A DNA stretch of 13,049 bases. Origin: Salsipaludibacter sp038233055 (GTDB lineage: Bacteria; Actinomycetota; Nitriliruptoria; Nitriliruptorales; Nitriliruptoraceae). The stretch is from assembly GCA_038233055.1 (NCBI GenBank), contig JBBSMS010000098.1:1-13049 (forward strand). Reading direction: 5' to 3'. Under the pieces are notes generated by a model. The model did not search any database. It was not told where the DNA came from and worked only from the letters and a program-made list of their open reading frames with translations. Positions 1 through 6,450 of this stretch are shown here, one piece after another. Both the position numbers and the translations under genes were made by a program. Positions within the stretch are counted from its first letter, which is position 1; every line of letters begins with the position of its first letter.

Positions 1-536
1 ATCGATGTCGACCACAGCCTGTTGCGGAACGGGCCGACCCGTCCGAACAGGGTCTCGTCCAGCCCCAGCGCGGCCACGACACCGATCCTGGCCGGGTCAT
101 CGACCAGCGGGCGGCCGTAGGCGTTCACCGCATCATTGACGGTGTGCCAACAACACCCCAGATCGGCCGCGACCCCGGCCACGGTCCGGCCGTGGCGGCC
201 GACCTGCTCACACGCCCACCGACCCGCCCGATCCGTCAACACCAACCGCGACGCCGCGATCGCCGCGACCTGTTCGGTCCACGACGGTGCGCCACACTCC
301 ACCGAACAGCCCCACCGTCGCTTGAACCACACCAGCCGTGCCCGGCGGCCAAACACCGGCAGATCGACCAACTCGACAGGATCGCGGTCCTTGACCGACG
401 CCTCGGTCCCACACCGCGGACACGCTGGCCGACGCTCCTCCACGACCGTCTCGACGTGCACGATCACCTGGCCGATGCCCAGGTCGGCCACGGCGAGCAC
501 GTTGACGTCGGGGAGTCCGACAAGGAGCTGACACAT
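1..536 (-). CDS. ISL3-family transposase, N-terminal part (runs off left edge)
   Basis: Reading leftward from an ATG at 536, the frame stays open to the window edge (178 codons), so the C-terminal part lies outside. The protein would cut and rejoin the ends of its own insertion sequence. Visible parts: an N-terminal zinc-binding pattern starting CPRCG near residue 41 with a second Cys pair (GCSVECG) about 40 residues on; a helix-turn-helix-like stretch (VAGVAADLGCCWHTVNDAV); and LGLDETLFGR, where the D fits the first acidic residue of the DDE catalytic triad. This order is that of the ISL3 family, whose members are about 400-450 residues. Third codon positions are G/C rich and I see no frameshift, so this may be an intact, recently arrived element. 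Its upstream flank interrupts the AraC-type gene at 641-1247. Confidence 0.85.
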   Translation of the reverse strand, partial: MCQLLVGLPDVNVLAVADLGIGQVIVHVETVVEERRPACPRCGTEASVKDRDPVELVDLPVFGRRARLVWFKRRWGCSVECGAPSWTEQVAAIAASRLVLTDRAGRWACEQVGRHGRTVAGVAADLGCCWHTVNDAVNAYGRPLVDDPARIGVVAALGLDETLFGRVGPFRNRLWSTS

Positions 537-555
537 GCGCGTAGGATCGGTTTCC

Positions 556-614
556 ACAGGAGCCCTGTTCTTGAGGTGAGGTCTTCGACACCCTCATCCT
601 CGCAGGGCTCCTGT
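556..614. repeat. 12-bp perfect inverted repeat near the ISL3 outer end
   Basis: ACAGGAGCCCTG at 556-567 is matched exactly by its reverse complement at 603-614. The 35-base loop contains a further short stem, GTC-TTC-GAC. The structure lies just upstream of the transposase ATG at 536. A second copy of CTCATCCTCG occurs at 593-602 and 640-649, so the subterminal DNA of this IS end is repetitive. It may be a subterminal transposase-binding region or a hairpin that shields the transposase from outside transcription. Which base is the true IS terminus (probably in 645-656) cannot be fixed without the other end. Confidence 0.55.
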
Positions 615-640
615 CCTGTTCCCAGCACCCCCGACCCCGC

Positions 641-1247
641 TCATCCTCGAAGCCCCGCATTGACCACCGAACGCAGCGTGGGATCGTTGTCGATCGTCTC
701 GACCGAGATCTGGATCGGTCGATCGAGGATCTCGTCCGGAAGGTCGGACGCGCGGTCGATGATGGCCGCGAGCGTGTCGACGTGGTGTTCGACCAGGTGT
801 TGGACCAGGTCCATGGTGGATTCCTGTCGTGTTGCCGGCAACCGCAAGCTGCCGGGGGGTTCGAAGTGCACGCCGCTGGCGCCCGGCAACTCCAGTTCCC
901 GGAACGTCAGCGGTGGGGTACGCCGAACGACCGTCGGTGGTCGCCCATAGGCACGCGCGAAGGCTCGGGTGTAGGCCTCGTGTGACGAATATCCGGCCTC
1001 GATGGCCACGTCGAGGATGGTCTGGCCCGCCCGCGTCGGGACGACGAGACGGTGGGCTGAGCGCTCCAGCAGCAGGCGCCGCCGGAGCGAACCGGGCGGC
1101 TCACCCGCGATCGAGGCCACGACACGGTCGAAGTGGAACCGTGACAGGCGGGCGCGTGCAGCCAGTTGCTCTGCGGCTGGTGGTTGCATCGTCGAGCACC
1201 GCCTGGGCGAGGTCGAGGATGGTTGCGAGGGCGTCGTTGGTGTCCAT
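641..1247 (-). pseudogene. AraC-type transcription regulator, frameshifted and 3'-truncated
   Basis: The predicted product is a DNA-binding regulator with an N-terminal AraC/XylS helix-turn-helix domain and the start of a DinB-like C-terminal domain. The natural start is probably the ATG at 1247 (MDTNDALATILDLAQAVLDD). A one-base frame change within about 1175-1187 then leads to AEQLAARARLSRFHFDRVVA and the second HTH (TILDVAIEAGYSSHEAYTRA, then FARAYGRPP), followed by GVHFEPPGSLRLPATRQES and MDLVQHLVEHHVDTLAAIID. Family members with this layout are near 290 residues. This one breaks off after the conserved DNDPTLRS and ends in a few codons read from the ISL3 flank (stop 641-643). Most of the DinB-like part is therefore missing. 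A downstream ATG (MQPPAAEQ) could start an undisrupted but shorter HTH protein. IS insertion or IS-linked deletion is the likely cause of the truncation. Confidence 0.75.
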
Positions 1248-1383
1248 GTGCTCAGCATGTCCCCGCTCGGCGCGGCGTGTTTGATCATTCTTGCGGACCT
1301 GGTGTCGCCCCGGCCGGCATGGTCCAGGGCGGCGAGAGCGCGCCCTCCCTGAGCCTGCATCGAGCACCGGGCTACATCATCAC

Positions 1384-1620
1384 CGGGTGGGAGACCGAGC
1401 CGTACAACCTGTGGGCGGATCGACCGGCCCAGATGCGCGCGTCCAGGTCGCCGTGGACCGTCACCACCGTGCCCACGCCGTCGTGGAGCTGGCCATCCGC
1501 GACCTGGACCACGGAGCCGGACTGGCCCACATGCCGACCAAGATCTTTCAGGGCAACGCCGCCTGGACCGTCGCGGCCACCCTGGCCCACAACCTCCGGG
1601 GCACGGTAACGGCCGCCAGG
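1384..1620 (+). pseudogene. IS1380-family transposase, C-terminal remnant
   Basis: One frame reads DRHHRAHAVVELAIRDLDHG, then AGLAHMPTKIFQGNAAWTVA and ATLAHNL. This is the segment around the last catalytic Glu (VELAIRDL) and the following conserved NAAW...AHNL block of IS1380-family transposases. Homology ends soon after AHNL (near 1600-1620), and nothing recognisable of the upstream three quarters of the protein is present. There is no usable start, and the element is too short to move. The sub-type differs from the IS1380 piece at 10125-10974, so these are two separate arrivals, not halves of one. Confidence 0.7.
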
Positions 1621-1627
1621 TGTGTTC

Positions 1628-1907
1628 TCCCCGCTAAAGTCGTCGACGTGTTCCGTGTACTTGGACTGCGCCGTCGCGGGTGGCTGGCAGCGACGGCCTT
1701 CAATCCGGGCGTGGTGCCTCAGCAACCTGACTGTCATCAGCGCCGCGACGACACCCGGCAGGACGTGCACCGCCAGCACACCTACCTGGCTGGGTCCGCC
1801 CAGTCGTCGCCATAGCTGCCCGGACCGTCGAAGTTGACCACGAACGGCTCCCCCACCGCTCGTCCGACCAGGAAGCCATCGACCATGAACGCCAGCACGA
1901 TCCACAC
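1628..1907 (-). pseudogene. Small two-helix membrane protein, frameshifted
   Basis: From a GTG at 1907 the minus strand reads WIVLAFMVDGFLVGRAVGEP, then FVVNFDGPGSYGDDW. One base later in phase it continues GGPSQVGVLAVHVLPGVVAA and LMTVRLLRHHARIEGRR. Adding one G to the GGG run (1799-1801) restores DDWGGPS, so the frame is broken by one missing base. The product would be an integral membrane protein of about 75-90 residues with a helix at each end and a polar W-G-G-P-S loop. It resembles small uncharacterised actinobacterial membrane proteins; I do not know its function. The C-terminus is unclear because the frame runs on into the IS1380 remnant, and the start is uncertain because a large inverted repeat overlaps it. 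Confidence 0.5.
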
Positions 1908-1976
1908 CCTCGTGACGGTGGGCCGGCCACTCGACGGCCGCCGCCCCCCGACCCCGACGGCCGGCCCACGAGGGTG
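1905..1976. repeat. 72-bp imperfect inverted repeat
   Basis: CACCCTCGTG at 1905-1914 and GGCCGGCC at 1921-1928 pair with GGCCGGCCCACGAGGGTG at 1959-1976, giving a 10+8 bp stem with a 6-base bulge on one side and a 30-base GC-rich loop. It overlaps the start of the minus-strand small membrane-protein gene and lies upstream of the FHA-LuxR operon promoter. It could act as a divergent-region hairpin or as a terminator for leftward or rightward transcription. There is no T-tract. Confidence 0.5.
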
Positions 1977-2063
1977 ACGCCCGCCAGCACTTTCTGGCCA
2001 CTGGGGCATGCTCAGCCTTGCCGGGCCAGGGGGTGGTTGACCGGCCAGTTTGCGGGCCATTTC

Positions 2064-2093
2064 TTGACTTCCGGGCCCGTCACGCGGCATAGT
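2064..2093 (+). promoter_or_regulatory. Sigma-70-like promoter for the FHA-LuxR operon
   Basis: TTGACT (2064-2069), an 18-base spacer and CATAGT (2088-2093) are close to the housekeeping consensus (TTGACA / TATAAT). Transcription would begin near 2100, leaving a leader of about 100 bases before the GTG at 2202. It is the best promoter-like pair upstream of the operon, but it has not been tested against background in such GC-rich DNA. Confidence 0.45.
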
Positions 2094-2201
2094 CTCACCG
2101 GTTCCTCCCAGACCCGGGGAATCACGCCTCCCAGGACCCCGAGGCCGGCCGATTGGCACCGTCGTGTTGGCAATCTCGGATCGTCGCAGGAGGAAGTACC
2201 C

Positions 2202-2318
2202 GTGAAGAAGCACGCCCCCTCGTCCTGTGCTGTCGGCTCGTTGGGCATTGACCCGTCGTGTGCGGACATGGTCATCCCCCTCCACCCGATGGATCCGGTC
2301 AGGGGGGTGGTGCGGTGA
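2202..2318 (+). CDS. 38-residue small protein upstream of and overlapping the FHA-LuxR gene
   Basis: A strong ribosome binding site (AGGAGG at 2188-2193, 8 bases before the start) precedes a GTG at 2202. The product begins MKKHAPSSCAVGSLGIDPSC and continues ADMVIPLHPMDPVRGVVR. It has two cysteines, no obvious membrane helix and no family I recognise. About 87% of third codon positions are G or C, which supports real translation. Its TGA (2316-2318) overlaps the GTG start of the FHA-LuxR gene as GTGA, so the two are probably translationally coupled. It may be a small partner of the regulator or a leader peptide whose translation sets the level of the downstream gene. An alternative reading is that it is only a translated leader without a product of its own. 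Confidence 0.55.
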   Translation: MKKHAPSSCAVGSLGIDPSCADMVIPLHPMDPVRGVVR

Positions 2319-2935
2319 GCGGCGCTGGCGTTGCATCATCTGCCTCCGTGGCCAGTCGGGATGCCACCGCGGCCCGCGAGGCGACGCGGCCGGTCCCCAC
2401 TCTGCACCAGGCGGCGGGTGATTGCGCTGGCACGGTGTATCGGCTCGACGCGACGTCGCTGTGCATCGGTCGACGCCCGGGCAACGACATCGTGTTGGAC
2501 CATCCCGCCGTGTCCCGGGTGCACGCCCGCATCGCCCGCCACGGCAGCGCGATGGTCCTGACCGACCTGTCGTCCACCGCGGGCACCAAGGTCGGCCGCG
2601 CCGAGGTCAACGGTTCCCGGGTCCTGCGTCATGGGGACCGAATCTCGTTCGGTCCGGTGGTCGTGGTCTTCGAAGACCCGGCGGCGATGGGCACCATGGA
2701 GGAGATCACCCAGACCGCGGTGAGCCCCGGCGAGGTCCCGGCGCCGACCTTGTCACCGCGACAGGCCGACATCGCGGCCCTCATGGCCGACGGCTGCAGC
2801 AACCGCGAGATCGCCCAGGACCTGGGCTTGACCCACCGCACGGTCAAGTCCTACGCCTCGGAGATCTACGCCCGATTGGGCGTATCCAACCGGGCCGGTG
2901 CGGTCGCTGTGGCCGTCAAGTACAACCTAATCTGA
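2315..2935 (+). CDS. FHA domain-LuxR-type transcription regulator
   Basis: The 206-residue product starts at a GTG preceded by a G-rich Shine-Dalgarno-like stretch (AGGGGGG near 2300); starts further upstream give no family-like sequence. Residues about 41-118 form an FHA domain, a module that binds phosphothreonine: IGRRPGNDIVLDHPAVSRVH carries the conserved GR (52-53), S67 and H70, and DLSSTAGTKV takes the place of the usual STNGT strand. Residues about 145-206 form a LuxR/GerE helix-turn-helix (LSPRQ, then NREIAQDLGLTHRTVKSYAS and EIYARLGVSNRAGAV). There is no receiver domain, so the input is probably Ser/Thr kinase phosphorylation of a partner rather than a two-component phosphorelay. The gene is intact, unlike many neighbours, and its start overlaps the 38-residue ORF. 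Confidence 0.88.
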   Translation: MSGAGVASSASVASRDATAAREATRPVPTLHQAAGDCAGTVYRLDATSLCIGRRPGNDIVLDHPAVSRVHARIARHGSAMVLTDLSSTAGTKVGRAEVNGSRVLRHGDRISFGPVVVVFEDPAAMGTMEEITQTAVSPGEVPAPTLSPRQADIAALMADGCSNREIAQDLGLTHRTVKSYASEIYARLGVSNRAGAVAVAVKYNLI

Positions 2936-2960
2936 TCTGGCTGGAGCTATTGGAGTCCGC

Positions 2961-3140
2961 GTGAACAATCCCTTCCGCGCAAAGAAGCCACCCACTGCCT
3001 GGGAGCGGTTGACGGCTTCGGTGAGTGAGCATCCCGCCACCGAGACCACGCGCCGCGCCCTGTTGGTCGTCGGTGCCTTGGTGGGCGCCTCGATCATCAG
3101 CGCCGTGGTGTCCGCGGTCCGCGAAAAGCAGGAGGACTGA
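2961..3140 (+). CDS. Small single-helix membrane protein (59 residues)
   Basis: A GTG at 2961 follows GGAG at 2952-2955. The product begins MNNPFRAKKPPTAWERLTAS and has a basic, proline-containing cytoplasmic-type N-terminus. One hydrophobic helix (ALLVVGALVGASIISAVVSA) is followed by a charged tail (VREKQED). Third codon positions are G/C rich. It lies 25 bases after the FHA-LuxR stop, so it is probably in the same transcript. I do not recognise a named family; similar short proteins occur beside stress regulators in actinobacteria. Its stop overlaps the next ATG (TGATG). Confidence 0.65.
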   Translation: MNNPFRAKKPPTAWERLTASVSEHPATETTRRALLVVGALVGASIISAVVSAVREKQED

Positions 3141-3217
3141 TGAAGTTCGTCACCCTGGCCGTCTTCGGGGCGACCGAGGGACGACGGGCCGGTGAGGATA
3201 CGACCAGCCAGACCTGA
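3140..3217 (+). CDS. 25-residue ORF, possibly the stub of a longer YtxH-like protein
   Basis: The ATG overlaps the preceding TGA as TGATG, with GGAGG at 3131-3135 placed 4 bases ahead. The product starts MKFVTLAVFGATEGRRAGED. Its start resembles the usual opening of short actinobacterial proteins of the form MKF-hydrophobic helix-G.RAG (YtxH-like), but the helix is too short and the frame stops after 25 codons. A small deletion in such a gene is the likely explanation. It could also be a genuine tiny ORF at the end of the operon. Confidence 0.35.
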   Translation: MKFVTLAVFGATEGRRAGEDTTSQT

Positions 3218-3287
3218 CGAGACCGCCGACCTGTCCGACGGCATAATCGTTGAGACCGTTTGGCTGGTCGTGTCTTCGGACTTCGCG

Positions 3288-4060
3288 TCCTGACGATTGA
3301 AGGGACCGTGGTCATCACCACGGCCCGGTCAGGCGCTTCGGAAGGGCATCCGGTGACGGCGTTGACGCTGCTCCGAGTGCGCATGGATCCGCGGACGCGA
3401 ACTCGTTGGCGGTTGGGACGCGGCTGTCCGATGTTGCCCGCCGGGTCGACTTGCAACGTTTGACCCCACCCGCCAAAACACCACGGTTGTCGCCATGCCC
3501 GCGAGACTGGCCTGTAGGGAATCGGCGATCGCCCGCGGCCTGTGGCGACCGTGGGATTGGCCCTGGCCTACATGGGCATCCCGTGCAGTCGGCCTACTGC
3601 GCGTCGAAGTTCGCCTGCCGGGGGTTCTTCGAGTCCGTGCGGGCCGAACTGCACGACGGCAGCAGGTCGGCCTCGGCATGGTGAACATGCCCGCGGTCAA
3701 CAGGCTCCAATTCGGCTGGTGCGAGACGGACTTGGACCGTCATCCCGACCGGTCCGCCGCAGACCCGTACGAACCCGATCGGGTGGCCGCCTTCGTTCGT
3801 ACAGGCCGCGTTGGACGGCCGCGCTGGAAGATCGTCGGGTCCCGGACAGGCATGGTGATCGTCGCTGGCCGGCTCACGCCCGGGGCTCGGCAACACTACG
3901 CCGCGCCGGGTGCCTGGGATTGCCAGTTGACGGACTCGCCGGTGCAGCCCGACCGGCCGGTCAACTCCGCCGACCCGCCGCTGAGGACCACGATGCCGGA
4001 GCGCGGCATCGCGGACTCGTCCTCGACCTGTTGCTGGGGGTGGTTGGTCCGGCAGCAAAT
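3288..4060 (+). pseudogene. Short-chain dehydrogenase/reductase, decayed
   Basis: Pieces of one SDR protein appear in order but in different frames. EGTVVITTARSGASEG near 3300 recalls the nucleotide-binding TVVITGASSGIG. LALAYMGIP and then VQSAYCASKFACRGFFESVR plus AELHDG (3556-3660) match the catalytic YxxxK region: Y and K are present in YCASK. VGLGMVNMPAVN, FGW, RHP, PGARQHYAA and LTDSPVQPDRPVN match the C-terminal part of the SDR group that ends in TDxPVxPxRP. At least two one-base shifts are needed (near 3585 and 3665), and the segment between the cofactor site and YCASK is mostly lost. Divergence and deletion here go beyond simple sequencing error, so I regard it as a true pseudogene. 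Confidence 0.6.
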
Positions 4061-4213
4061 CGCCATGAGACGGCCACCAGGACGGTCAGGCCCACACCGC
4101 CACGGGATCTGACAACAGAGGCGCACGGCCGACACCACACCGGCCGACACGAATCCGTACGCTGATCTACAGTGGCACCAACAGCAGTGTTGCGTCATTC
4201 CAGAGGTGGGCTC

Positions 4214-4468
4214 ATGGGTTGGATCGGCTTCATCGTGGCAGGTCTGGTCATCGGGGCGCTGGCCAGGTTGATCCGTCCTGGCAAACAGCAACTCGGCTGG
4301 GTGGCGACCCTGCTGCTGGGGGTGGTCGGGTCGATCATCGGGGGAACCATCGCCGGTTGGCTCGGGACTGGCGGCATCATGGAACTCAATGTGCTCGGGT
4401 TCATCTTGGCAGTCATCGCCGCCGTGCTCCTCATCGGCGTGGCCGAAGCGCTCTCGAGCCGGGGTTGA
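4214..4468 (+). CDS. GlsB/YeaQ/YmgE-family stress membrane protein
   Basis: An 84-residue protein begins at the ATG at 4214 (MGWIGFIVAGLVIGALARLI) with GAGG at 4203-4206, 7 bases upstream; an earlier in-frame ATG at 4172 lacks a ribosome site and adds residues not seen in the family. Three hydrophobic helices follow one another: residues about 2-20, 28-52 (containing GVVGSIIGGTIAGWLG) and 60-80. The pattern RPGKQQLGWVATLLLGVVGS and the glycine zipper are typical of the transglycosylase-associated/GlsB family, small inner-membrane proteins induced by general, acid or osmotic stress. The biochemical role is unknown. The frame is intact. Confidence 0.85.
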   Translation: MGWIGFIVAGLVIGALARLIRPGKQQLGWVATLLLGVVGSIIGGTIAGWLGTGGIMELNVLGFILAVIAAVLLIGVAEALSSRG

Positions 4469-4508
4469 CCATGCTGGAGATTCCCCGCTTGCTCGGACAG
4501 GGTGGTGA

Positions 4509-4655
4509 TCATGCCGCAGCGACCAAGTCGGTGTGGCGGGTTCGTTCGAACTCGACGGGGCTGAGGTAGCCCAGTCGGGAGTGGCGCGGTTGCCGGTTGT
4601 CGAACACCTCGATCCATTCGAAGCTGGCGTTGGCCTGCTCGGCTCGACGGGCACC
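4509..4655 (-). pseudogene. IS3-family transposase (OrfB), C-terminal fragment
   Basis: On the minus strand the frame ending in TGA at 4509-4511 reads ANASFEWIEVFDNRQPRHSR and then LGYLSPVEFERTRHTDLVAA. This is the conserved C-terminal end of IS3-family integrase-type transposases (FEWIEVFYNRQRRHSxLGYLSPxEFE). Homology fades at about 4650, where an oppositely oriented IS3 piece begins. The DDE residues are absent, so it cannot be active. The fragment lies only 40 bases after the GlsB-like gene. Confidence 0.75.
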
Positions 4656-4795
4656 GTGGGTGACGCGCTGGAGAATCCCGTGCAGACCAAATCGCTGTTC
4701 GCAACCCCCAAGGTCGAACTCGTCACCCGCACCTTGAATCCACCCGGCCCACGCCCGGCAGGCGATCTTCCGACCACCTCGATGTCAGCGAGTAC
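4640..4795 (+). pseudogene. IS3-family transposase (OrfB) fragment, opposite orientation
   Basis: The plus strand reads TGTVGDALENPVQTKSLFAT followed by PKVELVTR, matching the block around the last catalytic Glu of IS3-family transposases (VGDALDNAxxESFFATLKxELVxR), though the catalytic E is replaced. After a frame change, ARQAIF near 4755 matches the following ARxAIFEYIEVFYN segment. It meets the minus-strand IS3 fragment at about 4640-4655. The two lie in opposite orientation, so they derive from two insertions, or from one element rearranged by inversion. Confidence 0.5.
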
Positions 4796-4872
4796 GACGT
4801 GATCGCCGCGATGGCGTTCGACAGCGCCGAACGATTCCGCGCTGCACAACCCGTGACGCTGCCTTCAGGTGG

Positions 4873-6017
4873 TTGGATCACGACCACGATGCGGCATCGC
4901 GTGTCGCGCCGACGTTGGAGAACCTTGTGGAGCAGGACGACGACCGGGGATATGCGTGCCCACCCGAGAACCTGCGCGACCGGCTCGGTGGACGGGTTCG
5001 CACGCAGGTGCTGCTGCGGATGCACCGCCTGACGCTGACCGCAGTCGTCCTTGTCGGCACGTTCGCCGGGTTGCTGCTGGCCACCAAGTTGCCGAGCATC
5101 AACTTGTTCGAGGGATGGTGGCATCAGACCCCGCGTCCACCCTGTTCCAGGCCCTGGTTGGCGCACTGATCACCGGCGTCACGCTGGTGGTCACGATCAG
5201 CCAGTTGGTCCTCAGCCAGGAACTCGGGCCGGTCGGTGATCAGCGTCAGCGCATGGAGGGTGCGATCGACTTTCGTTCACGGGTCGAGGAGGAGTTGGGC
5301 GTGCCCGCGGCGCCGCCGGAACCCTCGGCGTTCCTGCGGGCCATGGCCGAGACCGCCGATGCGCGTACGGACCGGCTCCGTGACCTGGCCGACGCCGCCC
5401 TGGCCGACGATGCGAGCGAGGATGCCCGACCCAACTGGGAGGAGATCCGGGACTACGCCGAACTCGTCGCGGATGCCGCCGGCCCGGTTGCCGAGGACCT
5501 CGACGGTGCCCAGTTCGGAACGTTCGCCGTGGTGTCCGCGGCAATGGACTTCAACTACTCGTGGCGCCTGTACCTCGGACGACGGCTGCTCCACGACCCG
5601 GACAGTCCGCTCACCGACGACGAGCACGCGGACGCCCGCGAGGAACTCCAGCACCTGGTCGACCTGATGGCACTGTTCGGTCCGGCCCGCGAGCACATCA
5701 AGACCCTCTACTTCGAGTGGGAACTGATCAACCTCTCGAGACAGATCCTGCTCGTCGCCGGGCCAGCGCTCGTCGTCGCGATCGCGGCGCTGCTGCTGCT
5801 CGACGCGCCCAGCCCGCCGGCCGGGTTCACCCTGGGGTTCCAGAACGCCGCCTAGCTGGTCGCCGGCGCCGCGACCATCGCGATCGCCCCCTTCGCGCTG
5901 CTTGCCAGCTACATGCTCCGGATCGTGACGGTCGCGAGACTGACGCTCGCCGCCGGTCCGTTCATCCTGCGTCGCACCAACCGCCGCCACGAGATCGACT
6001 GGGGCCCCGGCACCTGA
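4873..6017 (+). pseudogene. Multi-helix membrane protein of unknown function, frameshift and in-frame TAG
   Basis: The likely start is a TTG at 4873 (MDHDHDAASRVAPTLENLVE). A first helix pair (LTLTAVVLVGTFAGLLLATK near 5030-5090, then TLFQALVGALITGVTLVVTI near 5140) flanks a one-base frame change at about 5111-5120. The next part (QLVLSQELGPVGDQRQRMEG) leads into a long acidic, helical soluble region (about 5280-5720), then helices ILLVAGPALVVAIAALLLLD and, after an in-frame TAG at 5853-5855, LVAGAATIAIAPFALLASYM. One G-to-A change (TGG to TAG) explains the stop. The frame then reaches TGA at 6015-6017, yet coding-like codons continue for about 17 more (RRKGVTALRGLVDERRL), so that stop may also be secondary. 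I recognise no function; the layout suggests a membrane protein of roughly 380 residues or more with a large cytoplasmic domain. Confidence 0.6.
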
Positions 6018-6024
6018 CGTCGCA

Positions 6025-6040
6025 AGGGCGTCACCGCCCT
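6025..6040 (+). terminator. Hairpin 8 bases after the membrane-protein stop
   Basis: AGGGCG, a TCAC loop and CGCCCT form a perfect 6-bp stem. Position just past the 6015-6017 stop suggests a terminator, but there is no T-tract. The bases could still be coding if that stop is a mutation, so this is a weak call. Confidence 0.3.
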
Positions 6041-6450
6041 CCGCGGGCTGGTCGACGAGCGCCGGCTGCCTGGGAGAAACCCCGCAAACCCGGCAAGCTC
6101 GCCCCCGCCCGCGTCCGACGAGGGTTTCGGCCACTTGCCGCAACCATCGGCACTCCCGCCAGACCACCAAGAACCGACACGCCCGGTCCCGGACGCCCCA
6201 AAGGCACCCAACCGGCCCCCCGCACCCCCCCCGCCGCGATCAAGAGGGCCGCCCGAGGTTCAATCGCAAGTTGAGGGCTCGCCCGGGCACACGGCATGCG
6301 GACGGCCGGGGCCGCCCCGGGCCGACCGGCCATTGGCCGCGCATCGCCCAGCGGACAGAGTCGCATCAGTTTCCTCCCTGACGCCGGGGTCGCGTCCAGC
6401 GTGACCGGCCAGGTGGCGGTCACGACCGCACCCCGAAGGAAGCCAGCCCC
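6041..6450. other. 410-bp stretch without a convincing gene
   Basis: Open frames here give proline- and arginine-rich low-complexity translations with poor third-position G/C bias, so I see no supported gene. The first 15-20 codons may be the worn tail of the preceding membrane protein. A weak SigB/SigF-like pair lies at 6369-6392 (GTTTCC, 12 bases, GGGTCG), about 60 bases upstream of the sigma-factor GTG. It could allow autoregulation, but the -10 part matches poorly. Confidence 0.4.

Noticed and set aside
3896..4849. 317-codon minus-strand open frame
   Set aside because: It spans the GlsB gene in antisense, the SDR remnant and both IS3 fragments; the composition is low-complexity Pro/Thr/Ser.
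5277..6170. 297-codon minus-strand open frame
   Set aside because: It is antisense to the 4873 membrane protein, whose helices and acidic domain give the better reading.
6369..6392. Autoregulatory SigF promoter before the sigma gene
   Set aside because: GTTTCC and GGGTCG match only in part, and such pairs are frequent by chance in GC-rich DNA. It is kept only as a weak note.
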